Origin: Treponema sp.
GTDB lineage: Bacteria; Spirochaetota; Spirochaetia; Treponematales; Breznakiellaceae
Assembly (NCBI GenBank): GCA_031258505.1
Contig: JAIRMT010000163.1
Location: 1 to 31,792, forward strand
Direction: 5' to 3'
DNA: 31,792 nt
Shown here piece after piece: positions 8,293 through 15,553 of the stretch. Within the stretch, counting starts at the first letter, position 1. The number at the start of each line of letters is the position of its first letter. Position numbers and translations under genes: made by a program. The notes beneath the pieces are model-generated. The model was not told where the DNA came from. It saw only the letters and a list, made by a program, of their open reading frames with translations, and made no database searches.

Positions 8293-8320
8293 TTGACAGT
8301 GCGCTAAACAGGCATATAAT
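8293..8320 (+). promoter_or_regulatory. Consensus promoter directly abutting the RelA/SpoT-TPR gene
   Basis: Perfect TTGACA (8293-8298) and TATAAT (8315-8320), 16 bp apart. The start codon at 8333 is only 12 bases after the -10, so the expected leader is about 5-7 bases. Confidence 0.85.
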
Positions 8321-8332
8321 GGGTAAGACAAC

Positions 8333-9571
8333 ATGGGTAAGACAAATCTTCCTAATCAGAGACAACTTAAAGAAAGCTACGACGAATATTTAGCTGCGCG
8401 GGTTTTAGTTACCAAAGACCTTGAACAGGGTATAGAAAGAGCGGTTTGCTCTATGCAATCCCACCCTACTGTCAAGGGCAGAGTCAAAGAGTTCGATAGC
8501 TTTTATAAAAAGTATCTCGGGCTGCTTAAAAAAGGCGATTCTGATCCGCTTATAACCGACCTGATTGGTATAAGGATCATCTGTCCCTTTTTTGAGGATA
8601 TTTTTGTTGTTGAAAATGTCCTCAAGGAAACTTTTGAAGTTGTTGAGGTTGAACGCAAGGGATCGAACTATTCTTTCAAAGAATTCGGTTATGAATCGAC
8701 TCATCTGCTGATAAAACTTCCTGGTGGAGTCAGAGAACAACGGGGAGACTGTGGTATTGACGTGGTTGAAGTGCAGATTCGTACCATATTGCAGGATGCC
8801 TGGGCTGAAGTTGAGCATGAGCTTGTGTACAAGGCTGAGTTTACCCCTTTTGACGAACCCCTGAAGCGTAAAATTGCGGCGCTGAACGCCAACCTTTTCC
8901 TTGCTGATACGATCTTTCAGGAAATCAGAGAACATCAGCGTAAGCTCAATGGCGAACTGGGCAAACGGCGAGGCTCTTTCTTGAAAAAAGTTGAGGAATC
9001 CACTGATAGGTTTTTGTTTGTCGAAGAAGCCCTCGCAGACACTCGCGCCGACGATGAACAAAACGACCCACAGCTCCCGACCATACACTCTTCTCGCGCA
9101 TCCATTGACGAGCTTCTGCTCAATGCCCTCTATGCCCATAACCGGAACCAGTTTGATCAGGCTATTACGTTTTACACCCGCATCCTTGAGCTGCGCCCCG
9201 ATAACACAGTCTGTTCCCTCATTTATAAACATCGGGGCATGGCGAACTTTGCCCGCTCCCACTACGAGGATGCTATCACGGACTTTACTCAGGCTCTGGA
9301 ACTGGATGCCAGCTCCTACAAGTCCCCCTATTACCGGGGCATTGTGAAGGCTATATTACAGCGCTTCCCCGAAGCCATTGACGATTTCACTCTCTCGCTT
9401 ACCATAAATGCCTATCAGCCTTTCTGCCTGTATCGCCGCGGCCAAGCCTACTATCATATTGGCGACCTGCTTCAGGCGCTCGCGGACTGTGAATCTGCGC
9501 TGAACCTAGAAACTGATTGCGAATCTGCGCTGAAGTTCAAGGAATTCCTGCTTAAGAAGCTCAAAATGTGA
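8333..9571 (+). CDS. RelA/SpoT-domain alarmone synthetase-like protein with C-terminal TPRs
   Basis: A 412-residue protein. Residues ~30-210 match the RelA/SpoT synthetase fold: DLIGIRIICPFF, FGYESTHLLIKLP (YxSxH-type motif), and VEVQIRTILQDAWAEVEHEL with the EHELVYK ending. No HD hydrolase domain is present, so it would be a small alarmone synthetase that makes (p)ppGpp or a related nucleotide. From ~residue 262 there are about four TPR repeats (ALYAHNRNQFDQAITFYTR, then HRGMANFARSHYEDAITDF, and so on), likely a protein-binding arm. A short internal duplication ends it (DCESALNLETDCESALKF). There is no Shine-Dalgarno sequence. The start lies 12 bases after the -10 box, in a 13-bp tandem duplication (ATGGGTAAGACAA). 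It overlaps ilvB by one base. Confidence 0.8.
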   Translation: MGKTNLPNQRQLKESYDEYLAARVLVTKDLEQGIERAVCSMQSHPTVKGRVKEFDSFYKKYLGLLKKGDSDPLITDLIGIRIICPFFEDIFVVENVLKETFEVVEVERKGSNYSFKEFGYESTHLLIKLPGGVREQRGDCGIDVVEVQIRTILQDAWAEVEHELVYKAEFTPFDEPLKRKIAALNANLFLADTIFQEIREHQRKLNGELGKRRGSFLKKVEESTDRFLFVEEALADTRADDEQNDPQLPTIHSSRASIDELLLNALYAHNRNQFDQAITFYTRILELRPDNTVCSLIYKHRGMANFARSHYEDAITDFTQALELDASSYKSPYYRGIVKAILQRFPEAIDDFTLSLTINAYQPFCLYRRGQAYYHIGDLLQALADCESALNLETDCESALKFKEFLLKKLKM

Positions 9572-11385
9572 TGAGTATACCTGATGAGAGGTCTCAGGCT
9601 CTCTCGTTCATGTCTGAATCAGGTCTAGCAATAAGCCGTCCCTCCTTGTATAGTAACGCCATTATGCGACATACAGGAGCAAGGATTTTGATTGAAGCCC
9701 TGATTGAACAGGGCGTGGACACGGTGTTCGGATATCCGGGGGGCAAGGTGTTGGATATTTATGACGAGTTGTACCAGTGCCGGGACCGGATTCGGCATAT
9801 TCTGGTGAGCCATGAGCAACACGCGGCGCACGCCGCCGATGGCTATGCCCGCTCAAGCGGCAAGGTGGGAGTCTGCCTTGCCACGTCCGGGCCGGGTGCG
9901 ACTAACCTCGTAACCGGCATTGCTACGGCCTACATGGATTCAGTTCCGCTGGTAGCAATCACGGGCAATGTTGGCAGATCACTCTTGGGCAAAGACAGCT
10001 TTCAGGAAGTAGACATAGCAGGCATCACCATGCCCATTGTTAAGCATAACTGGATCGTGAAAAACGTGGAAGACCTAGCTGAAATCGTCCGTGAGGCGTT
10101 TCTTGTGGCTGTTAGCGGTCGCCCCGGGCCGGTGCTTATCGACATTCCCGCAGACATCAGCGCACTTGAGGCGGAAATGCCTCTGATGAGAACGCTGGCG
10201 TCGCTCCCGATTCAAGGTGCGCGGGCATGGCGCCTATCCCAGCGAAGCCTGCGGCAGACTTTTACTGAAGCTGACATCGACCGCGCTGTTAGCTTACTGG
10301 TCAAGGCAAAACGGCCTACGATTTACGCGGGCGGCGGTGTGATCATTGCCGGTGCATCCGCTCAACTGGTCGCGCTTGCCGAGCGCTTGGGCGCGCCGGT
10401 GAGCCTCAGTCTCATGGGCCTGGGCGCCATGCCATATCAACACCCGCTCTATACCGGCATGGTCGGTATGCACGGAAGCGTGGCGTCCAACAAGGCCATA
10501 CAGCAGGCTGATCTTCTGATAGCAATCGGCGCGCGTTTCTCGGACCGCGTTACCAGCAGTCCCGACAAGTTTGCCAGTAAAGCCAGAGTCTTGCATTTCG
10601 ACATTGATCCGGCGGAGATTAACAAAAACGTCCAAGTTGAAGTTTCGGTCATTGGGAATATCCGCGATACCCTGCGTCATGTGCTTGAAAAGCTCCCGGC
10701 GGACATAAAGACCGAGTGGAACGACGATATCAGTACGTGGAAAACTAAGGTTCCTCACAATCATCACTGTAAAACCACGCTCCATCCTCGTTTTATCATC
10801 GAAGAAACAGCAAAGGCGCTTGGAACACTCGACAATGACGCTATTATTGTTACTGATGTTGGGCAGCATCAGATGTGGACAGCGCAGTTCTACCCATTCT
10901 CAAAGCCGCGTTCCTTCTTGACTTCCGGCGGACTGGGAACCATGGGCTTTGGGCTGGGCGCGGCGCTGGGCGCAAAAGTCGCCAACCCGTCGCGTCCAGT
11001 CGTGCTTTTCACTGGCGACGGCTGTTTCCGCATGAACTGCGCTGAACTAGGAACCTTGAGCGCCTATCGCTTGCCTGTGCTGGTGGTAGTGTTCAGCAAC
11101 GGCGTTCTTGGCATGGTGCGGCAGTGGCAGACCATTTTTTACGAAAGCCGGTACTCGGAAACCAACCTTGACCGTCCGCCTGATTTTGTGAAGCTGGCAT
11201 CTGCATACAGCATTGCTGGTTTCCGCGCTGACAGCGAATCCACCTTCCTGACCGTGCTTGAGGCCGCCATGCAGGAGCTTGCCGCAGGTCGCGCCGCTGT
11301 CATTGACGCCCATATCGACAAGGACGAGCGTGTATTGCCGATGGTTCCTGGCGGCAAACCCATTGATGAGCAGATTCTATCGTAG
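9571..11385 (+). CDS. ilvB: Acetolactate synthase large subunit
   Basis: A ~604-residue ThDP enzyme that joins two pyruvates, or pyruvate and 2-oxobutyrate, in branched-chain amino acid synthesis. Near the N-terminus are GVDTVFGYPGGKVLDIYDEL and the ThDP-activating glutamate Glu82 in VSHEQHAAHAADGYAR, then GVCLATSGPGATNLVTGIA. A central FAD-type domain has YAGGGV. The C-terminal domain has the GDG motif (482-484) in LFTGDGCFRMNCAELGT and FSNGVLGMVRQWQ, where the usual NN is SN. The ATG at 9571 gives a ~31-residue extension over typical homologues; the ATG at 9664 (MRHTGARILIEAL) is the alternative. The regulatory subunit ilvN/ilvH and ilvC are absent here. Its place behind an alarmone synthetase may be regulatory (inference). 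Confidence 0.93.
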   Translation: MSIPDERSQALSFMSESGLAISRPSLYSNAIMRHTGARILIEALIEQGVDTVFGYPGGKVLDIYDELYQCRDRIRHILVSHEQHAAHAADGYARSSGKVGVCLATSGPGATNLVTGIATAYMDSVPLVAITGNVGRSLLGKDSFQEVDIAGITMPIVKHNWIVKNVEDLAEIVREAFLVAVSGRPGPVLIDIPADISALEAEMPLMRTLASLPIQGARAWRLSQRSLRQTFTEADIDRAVSLLVKAKRPTIYAGGGVIIAGASAQLVALAERLGAPVSLSLMGLGAMPYQHPLYTGMVGMHGSVASNKAIQQADLLIAIGARFSDRVTSSPDKFASKARVLHFDIDPAEINKNVQVEVSVIGNIRDTLRHVLEKLPADIKTEWNDDISTWKTKVPHNHHCKTTLHPRFIIEETAKALGTLDNDAIIVTDVGQHQMWTAQFYPFSKPRSFLTSGGLGTMGFGLGAALGAKVANPSRPVVLFTGDGCFRMNCAELGTLSAYRLPVLVVVFSNGVLGMVRQWQTIFYESRYSETNLDRPPDFVKLASAYSIAGFRADSESTFLTVLEAAMQELAAGRAAVIDAHIDKDERVLPMVPGGKPIDEQILS

Positions 11386-11388
11386 ATT

Positions 11389-12009
11389 TCACCTGCCTGT
11401 GAGCGCTCGCCAGGGGTTTTGCCTGAAGCGGATGAGCAGATACAGCCAGCCAAAGGCAAAGCCCGCGAGGTGCGTTAAATGAGCTACGCTGCTCTGAAAC
11501 CCAAAGAATGAAGACGCCAGCTCGATAATGGTGAAGACCAGCACCATAAGGGGGGCGCGCATGGGCAGAATTCCCCAGATGGCAATCACGGCGTTGGGAA
11601 AAAGCGTGGCGTAGGCAAGCTGTACCGCGAAGATAGCGCCAGACGCGCCCAGAAGCCAGACCCAGTATGAGCCGGTGAGCCAGTACACCGCAAGGGAAAA
11701 AGCGCCAGCGAGAAAGCCGGTGATCAGGTAGTAGCAGAGAAACTCAACGCTCCCCATATACCGTTCAACCTGAGTCCCGAACATAAACAGGGCAAGCATA
11801 TTAAACAAAAGGTGAGTGATATTGCCGTGAGCAAACATATAGGTAAACACCTGCCATACCCATTTATTGCCGATTACTGCCAGAGGGTTCATGGCAAGAT
11901 AGGTGCTGCTCATTGGGACAAGTTGTTGTAGAGCAAAAACCGCAACATTGATGCCAATGAGGATCAAGGCCGCGTTGCCGAATTGGTAAAAACGATTAAC
12001 TATTCTCAT
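11389..12009 (-). CDS. Rhomboid-family intramembrane serine protease
   Basis: A 206-residue, six-helix membrane protein. The catalytic dyad is visible: Ser123 in LLGASGAIFAV (GxSG) and His180 in VAHLTHLAGFAFG. HGNITHLLFNMLALFMFG supplies the conserved HxxxN. Rhomboids cut single-pass membrane proteins within or near the membrane; the substrate is unknown. It is convergent with ilvB, the two stop codons being only 3 bp apart, so neither gene has room for a terminator between them. I see no clear Shine-Dalgarno sequence before its ATG. The 275 bp between it and nifS hold the divergent promoters but no clear motif. Confidence 0.9.
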   Translation of the reverse strand: MRIVNRFYQFGNAALILIGINVAVFALQQLVPMSSTYLAMNPLAVIGNKWVWQVFTYMFAHGNITHLLFNMLALFMFGTQVERYMGSVEFLCYYLITGFLAGAFSLAVYWLTGSYWVWLLGASGAIFAVQLAYATLFPNAVIAIWGILPMRAPLMVLVFTIIELASSFFGFQSSVAHLTHLAGFAFGWLYLLIRFRQNPWRALTGR

Positions 12010-12284
12010 AGTATGAAGATATGCTTGTTTTTGGCACTCGTAAAGACCGTTCGATACCAGTCAGCGCCACGCCCAGCTTAGTGCCAGACACTCAACTTGC
12101 CGTACTTTGAAGAGGGTCAGACAAAGACGACCATTGCTCTTTGAGACCATAGTCAGATATTTCTCTGGGGAGATGCAGCCGATGGATGATACTTTGGATT
12201 CCTAAGACCGTTATGATACACTTCCCTTTCTCTTAGTAATTTACTATGATATATACACAAGTTTAACAATTCAAGGAAGTTTGT

Positions 12285-13472
12285 ATGACAGAACGTCAGG
12301 TCTATATTGATTATAACGCAACTACGCCTCTCCGCACGGAGGTCAAGGCTGCCATGATAACGGATTTCGATGTCTATGGGAATGCGTCGAGTCTGCACGC
12401 GCACGGGCGCTTTGCTCGTATGCAGATTGAGAAAGCGCGGGCTTCGGTGGGGGCGCTGGTGGGAGCGGCGCCTGCTCGTATCATCTTCACGTCAGGCGGG
12501 TCAGAATCAAACAATACCGTGTTCCAGACCATGCGCCAGCGGGGAACGGCTGAGGATGGGCATGTGCTGGGCGGGAAAAGTGAGATTATCACAACCGCCA
12601 TTGAGCATCCCTGTGTGCTTAACTCAGCCATGTTCCTTAAAAGTTTGGGGTTTAAGGTAACGATCCTGCCGGTTGATGGAGAAGGGCTGGTGAAGCTGGA
12701 TGCGCTCAAGGCGGCGCTTAACGAAAACACCCTCTTTGTATCAATAATGATGGCCAATAACGAGATTGGAACTGTGCAGGATATCAAAGCAATCAGCAGG
12801 CTCGTGAAAGAGGCCGGCGCGTTCCTGCACACTGACGCGGTGCAGGCCGTGGGCAAGATTCCGGTGGACGTGGATGAGCTGGGCGTTGATTATCTCACCA
12901 TGTCGGCGCATAAGATTTACGGGCCAAAGGGTGTTGGCGCATTGTATGCAAGGAAGGGAGCGCCTTTGCTTCCGTTTATCCACGGCGGTCATCAGGAAGA
13001 CGGGTTCCGCGCTGGAACTTACAATAACATCGGCATACTGGGCTTTGGGCTGGCGGCTTCACTGGCGCTTGGGGAACTTGGCTCGTATAGCCGGCATACA
13101 GCCGCCTTGCGCGACCGGCTGCGCGATGGTTTGCTGAAAAGGGTGCCAGACATTAAGATTAACGGTCATCCCACAGCAGTTCTTCCCAACACGCTGAATG
13201 TTTCGTTTCCGGGAGCCGAAGGCGAGGCGATTCTGCTTTCAATGGACCTTGAGGGTATTGAAGCATCGACCGGTTCAGCCTGCGCTTCAGGCAGTCTTGA
13301 GCCGTCGCATGTACTCATGGCCATCGGCATTGGGCCGGAGCTTGCCCATGGTTCCATCCGCTTTAGTTTAGGCTGGAACCTGAATGTGGACGATATTGAC
13401 TATATCCTGCAAAAACTGCCGCCTATTATCACGCGGCTTCGATCTATGTCTACTTTACATAAGGAGAAATAA
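12285..13472 (+). CDS. nifS: Cysteine desulfurase, NifS/IscS type
   Basis: A 395-residue PLP enzyme that takes sulfur from cysteine for iron-sulfur clusters. The PLP lysine is Lys210 in MSAHKIYGPKGVG. ATTPLRTEV, SGGSESNN, EHPCVLNS and HTDAVQAVG are the usual cofactor contacts. The sulfur-carrying Cys333 sits in STGSACASGSLEPSHVL, a group I (NifS/IscS) loop. AAGGAAG lies before the ATG. A weak TTCCCT-17-TATGAT candidate promoter is at 12222-12250. The scaffold gene follows one base after its stop, so the pair forms a two-gene cluster-assembly operon. No IscR-type regulator is seen. Confidence 0.95.
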   Translation: MTERQVYIDYNATTPLRTEVKAAMITDFDVYGNASSLHAHGRFARMQIEKARASVGALVGAAPARIIFTSGGSESNNTVFQTMRQRGTAEDGHVLGGKSEIITTAIEHPCVLNSAMFLKSLGFKVTILPVDGEGLVKLDALKAALNENTLFVSIMMANNEIGTVQDIKAISRLVKEAGAFLHTDAVQAVGKIPVDVDELGVDYLTMSAHKIYGPKGVGALYARKGAPLLPFIHGGHQEDGFRAGTYNNIGILGFGLAASLALGELGSYSRHTAALRDRLRDGLLKRVPDIKINGHPTAVLPNTLNVSFPGAEGEAILLSMDLEGIEASTGSACASGSLEPSHVLMAIGIGPELAHGSIRFSLGWNLNVDDIDYILQKLPPIITRLRSMSTLHKEK

Positions 13473-13473
13473 C

Positions 13474-14067
13474 ATGGCTGGCTGGTTGTATTCAGATACG
13501 GTGAAAGATCATTTCACCAATCCCCGGAACGCGCTGTTCGGGGAAGAAACGGATTTCCCCTGCAATGCGCGTGGGCAGACCGGAAATATCAAGTGCGGGG
13601 ATCAAATGCTCATGCTCCTCAGAATCAAGGACGATGTCATTACGGACGTACGCTGGAAAACCTATGGCTGCGCCAGCGCCATTGCCTCGACGAGTATGCT
13701 ATCCGAGACCATCAAGGGCATGAACATCAAGGAGGCGTACTCGATTAGGCCAGAAGACCTGGTGGAAAAGCTCGGCGGCCTGCCGGATTACAAGATACAT
13801 TGCTCGGTATTGGGGGACAAGGCTCTGCGAGTGGCTATTGACGACTATCTTGAGCAAACCGGACGCGCCGGTTTGCTCAAGGAAGCGACAACCACAATCT
13901 GCCAATGTTTGGGCATCACGGATAAGGACATTGAAAACGCCTTTCAGAATGGCGCCCGCACATGGGAGCAACTCCAGCAGGCCACCAAGATCGGTACAGT
14001 CTGTGGAACCTGTAAGGAGAAAGCGCTGGAACTACTGCACGAGTTCGCTCACATCTACGGTATTTGA
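13474..14067 (+). CDS. nifU: NifU-like iron-sulfur scaffold (IscU domain plus BFD [2Fe-2S] domain)
   Basis: A 197-residue protein. The N-terminal IscU-type domain has scaffold cysteines Cys41 (NIKCGDQM), Cys66 (TYGCASAI) and Cys110 (IHCSVLGD), plus an extra Cys30. The C-terminal BFD-type domain has Cys143 and Cys145 (TICQCLG) and Cys177 and Cys180 (VCGTCKEK), which would bind a permanent [2Fe-2S] cluster. The C-terminal Nfu domain of full NifU is missing, so this is a two-domain form. AAGGAG (13461-13466) fixes the ATG one base after the nifS stop. It would accept sulfur from NifS and pass clusters to target proteins. The joint between its two domains is coded by a perfect DNA palindrome at 13849-13881. 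Confidence 0.92.
   Translation: MAGWLYSDTVKDHFTNPRNALFGEETDFPCNARGQTGNIKCGDQMLMLLRIKDDVITDVRWKTYGCASAIASTSMLSETIKGMNIKEAYSIRPEDLVEKLGGLPDYKIHCSVLGDKALRVAIDDYLEQTGRAGLLKEATTTICQCLGITDKDIENAFQNGARTWEQLQQATKIGTVCGTCKEKALELLHEFAHIYGI
13849..13881. repeat. Perfect 14-bp inverted repeat inside nifU
   Basis: CTTGAGCAAACCGG (13849-13862), a 5-base loop, then its exact reverse complement (13868-13881). It codes for the linker between the scaffold and BFD domains. The transcript would form a very stable hairpin in mid-gene. Confidence 0.9.
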
Positions 14068-14293
14068 CAAGTCGAGTTAAAGAGAGCTTAGTAGACAAGC
14101 CCGCGCAGTGCGGGCAATCAAAGTCTGTGGACATGGCGGCTATGGCTTTAGGAAACGAGGGTGAAACCGCTGTGGGAATACCGGCAATGGGAAGAAGCAG
14201 CAATCTTGAGAAGCAACGGGCAAACGGCCCACGCCTCAAGTCCCCCTTTAGGCGTGGAGCGACTGACTTGAAAGGTCTAAGCCCACGCTCCAC
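14064..14293 (+). other. Possible decayed 3' end of an IS200/IS605-type (TnpB) element
   Basis: An open frame here contains CGQSKSVDMAAMALGNEG, loosely like the CG..(R)DxNAA..N zinc-ribbon end of TnpB. Two hairpins follow: CCACGCCT (14229-14236) with AGGCGTGG (14250-14257), and GTGGAGCG (14254-14261) with CGCTCCAC (14286-14293). Hairpins of this kind occur at right ends of such elements. No intact transposase exists. The similarity is weak and may be chance. Confidence 0.25.
14236..14267 (+). repeat. Dispersed motif, copy A
   Basis: TCAAGT, four bases, CTTTAGGCGTGG, then ACTGAC. A close relative lies at 15489-15521. The two copies flank the block of broken genes and tandem repeats. Confidence 0.5.
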
Positions 14294-14324
14294 AGGGAAA
14301 TTATGGCGAGGGACGGGAAACCTC

Positions 14325-14750
14325 CGCGCGGCAGTAACCGCCTTGATGGAGTATTCAGTGCGGAGTTCCGCGTCCTGGCGGCCGGGCGCGCCCTTGAGCA
14401 TGATGTACTGGAACGCCGTCACCGTTCTTGTCCGCACTGGGATTGGCCTTCCAGTATTCGGCGGCAATCTCGCCCTGCATCGTACTTGATTCTTCGGCCT
14501 TGGCGCCCACGTAGTAGACCTTGTCCCACTTCTTCATGTCATCCGCGAAGGGTTCATGGTTGAAGAACACCACAGGCACATTGCCGGCATTGGCCTTGTC
14601 GATGATGGCGCCCCCGCCGCAGTCCTGTCTACCGGATTGATGGCGATGGCGTTCATCTTTTTGGTGATAAACTGATCCGCCTGGTCGTTCTGAATGGGCG
14701 GGCGTTCTAGGAATCCACTGTGGTAACAACCGCCTTACCCTGCGCGTTCT
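14325..14750 (-). pseudogene. mglB: Broken internal fragment of mglB (galactose/glucose-binding protein)
   Basis: Translation in shifting frames gives GKAVVTTVDS, QNDQADQFITKKMNAIAINP, VDRTAAG, then IIDKANAGNVPVVFFNHEPF, WDKVYYVGAKAEESSTMQGE, WKANPSADKNGDG and QYIMLKGAPGRQDAELRTEY. This is the middle of an MglB-type periplasmic sugar-binding protein. I see a TAG stop (14707-14709), a one-base loss near 14693, a frameshift at the C-run 14611-14615, and another near 14408-14417. Both ends are missing: homology stops near 14325 and near 14745. The rest of the mgl transporter is not in the window. The gene is clearly non-functional. Confidence 0.85.
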
Positions 14751-14810
14751 ATCTCGTCTTTGCTTATCCTCAACAATTCCTCTCCGGCCATCGCTATCAA
14801 CCTACCCTAC

Positions 14811-15145
14811 GCCAGAGCCTGAACTCCCCCTACATCAGAGCCTGAGCTCCCCCTACATCAGAGCCTGAGCTCCCCCTAGGCTAGACCATTCTATCTCCCC
14901 CTACGCCAGAGCCTAACCTACCTTACGCCAGAGCCTAACCTACTTTACGCCAGAGCCTAACCTACTTTACGCCAGAGCCTAACCTACCTTACGCCAGAGC
15001 CTGAGCTCCCCCTAGGCTAGACCATTCTATCTCCCCCTACGCCAGAGCCTAACCTACCTTACGCCAGAGCCTGAACTCCCCCTACGTCAGAGCCTGAACT
15101 CCCCCTACGTCAGAGCCTGAACTCCCCCTACATCAGAGCCTGAGC
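14811..15145. repeat. Minisatellite with 13 CAGAGCCT-containing units
   Basis: CAGAGCC starts at 14813, 14836, 14859, 14907, 14929, 14951, 14973, 14995, 15043, 15065, 15088, 15111 and 15134. Spacing is 22 or 23 bp except for two 48-bp steps, each holding the same insert with CTAGACCATTCTAT. The blocks from 14859 and from 14995 repeat each other with a 136-bp offset. Stops occur in all frames, so it is non-coding. It joins the mglB remnant to the chemotaxis-receptor remnant. Confidence 0.92.
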
Positions 15146-15149
15146 TAGG

Positions 15150-15440
15150 GAGCTGCCGTTTGCGTTTTTCAATGGCCGAGATGCTCGCAGTCATTTTTTC
15201 GATGGCTGAAGATGAAACGTCGAGTTGATTCCGCTGCTCCCGAATAACGCCGCCCAGCGCGGAAAGCTCGCCGTCAATGTGGGCGATCTCTTGGTTTACC
15301 TGTCCAGTTTCCCCCTCACCTGTCCGTCTAAATCCTGTAAATTGCGAATCGAAACGTTTATCTCCGACACCGCCGCAGCCGTGCCGTTAATGGAGTGAGT
15401 CAATTCCATCCCTTCAAAAGCGGGGTCTGGAGCAGACCTC
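15150..15440 (-). pseudogene. Broken fragment of a methyl-accepting chemotaxis protein
   Basis: The minus strand reads FEGMELTHSINGTAAAVSEI, NVSIRNLQDLDGQV, then after a frameshift GQVNQEIAHIDGELSALGG and SSSAIEKMTASISAIEK. This is the helical stretch before the signalling tip of a treponemal MCP. The frameshift falls in a 20-bp direct repeat of ACCTGTCC (15298 and 15318). The receptor's sensor part and signalling tip are absent, so it cannot function. It could be the end of a longer deleted receptor gene. Confidence 0.65.
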
Positions 15441-15488
15441 ATATACTTCGTCCTATCAAAACTTCGTTCATGAGGGAACCATTCTGGG

Positions 15489-15521
15489 TCAAGTTTAGCC
15501 TTTAGGCATGGGGTTACTGAC
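15489..15521 (+). repeat. Dispersed motif, copy B
   Basis: TCAAGT, four bases, CCTTTAGGCATGG, then ACTGAC. It matches 14236-14267 in order and spacing with few changes. It lies next to the hairpin behind the P83-like gene. Confidence 0.5.
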
Positions 15522-15524
15522 ACT

Positions 15525-15548
15525 AAGAGCCGCCTTCTGGCAGCTCTT
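15525..15548 (-). terminator. Hairpin after the P83/100-like gene, possible terminator
   Basis: A 10-bp stem (AAGAGCCGCC with GGCAGCTCTT, one G-U type pair) and 4-base loop lie 5 bases past the stop codon. There is no T tract on either side, so it may stabilise the mRNA end rather than terminate. Confidence 0.45.
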
Positions 15549-15553
15549 GGCAT

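Noticed and set aside
8405..9262. A 285-codon minus-strand gene
   Set aside because: It is the complement of the RelA/SpoT-TPR gene, whose family motifs are clear on the plus strand.
13849..13881. Transcription terminator
   Set aside because: There is no T tract, and it lies inside an open, conserved nifU frame.
14811..15145. CRISPR array
   Set aside because: The units repeat along their whole length and there are no unique spacers; the 48-bp steps contain the same insert twice.
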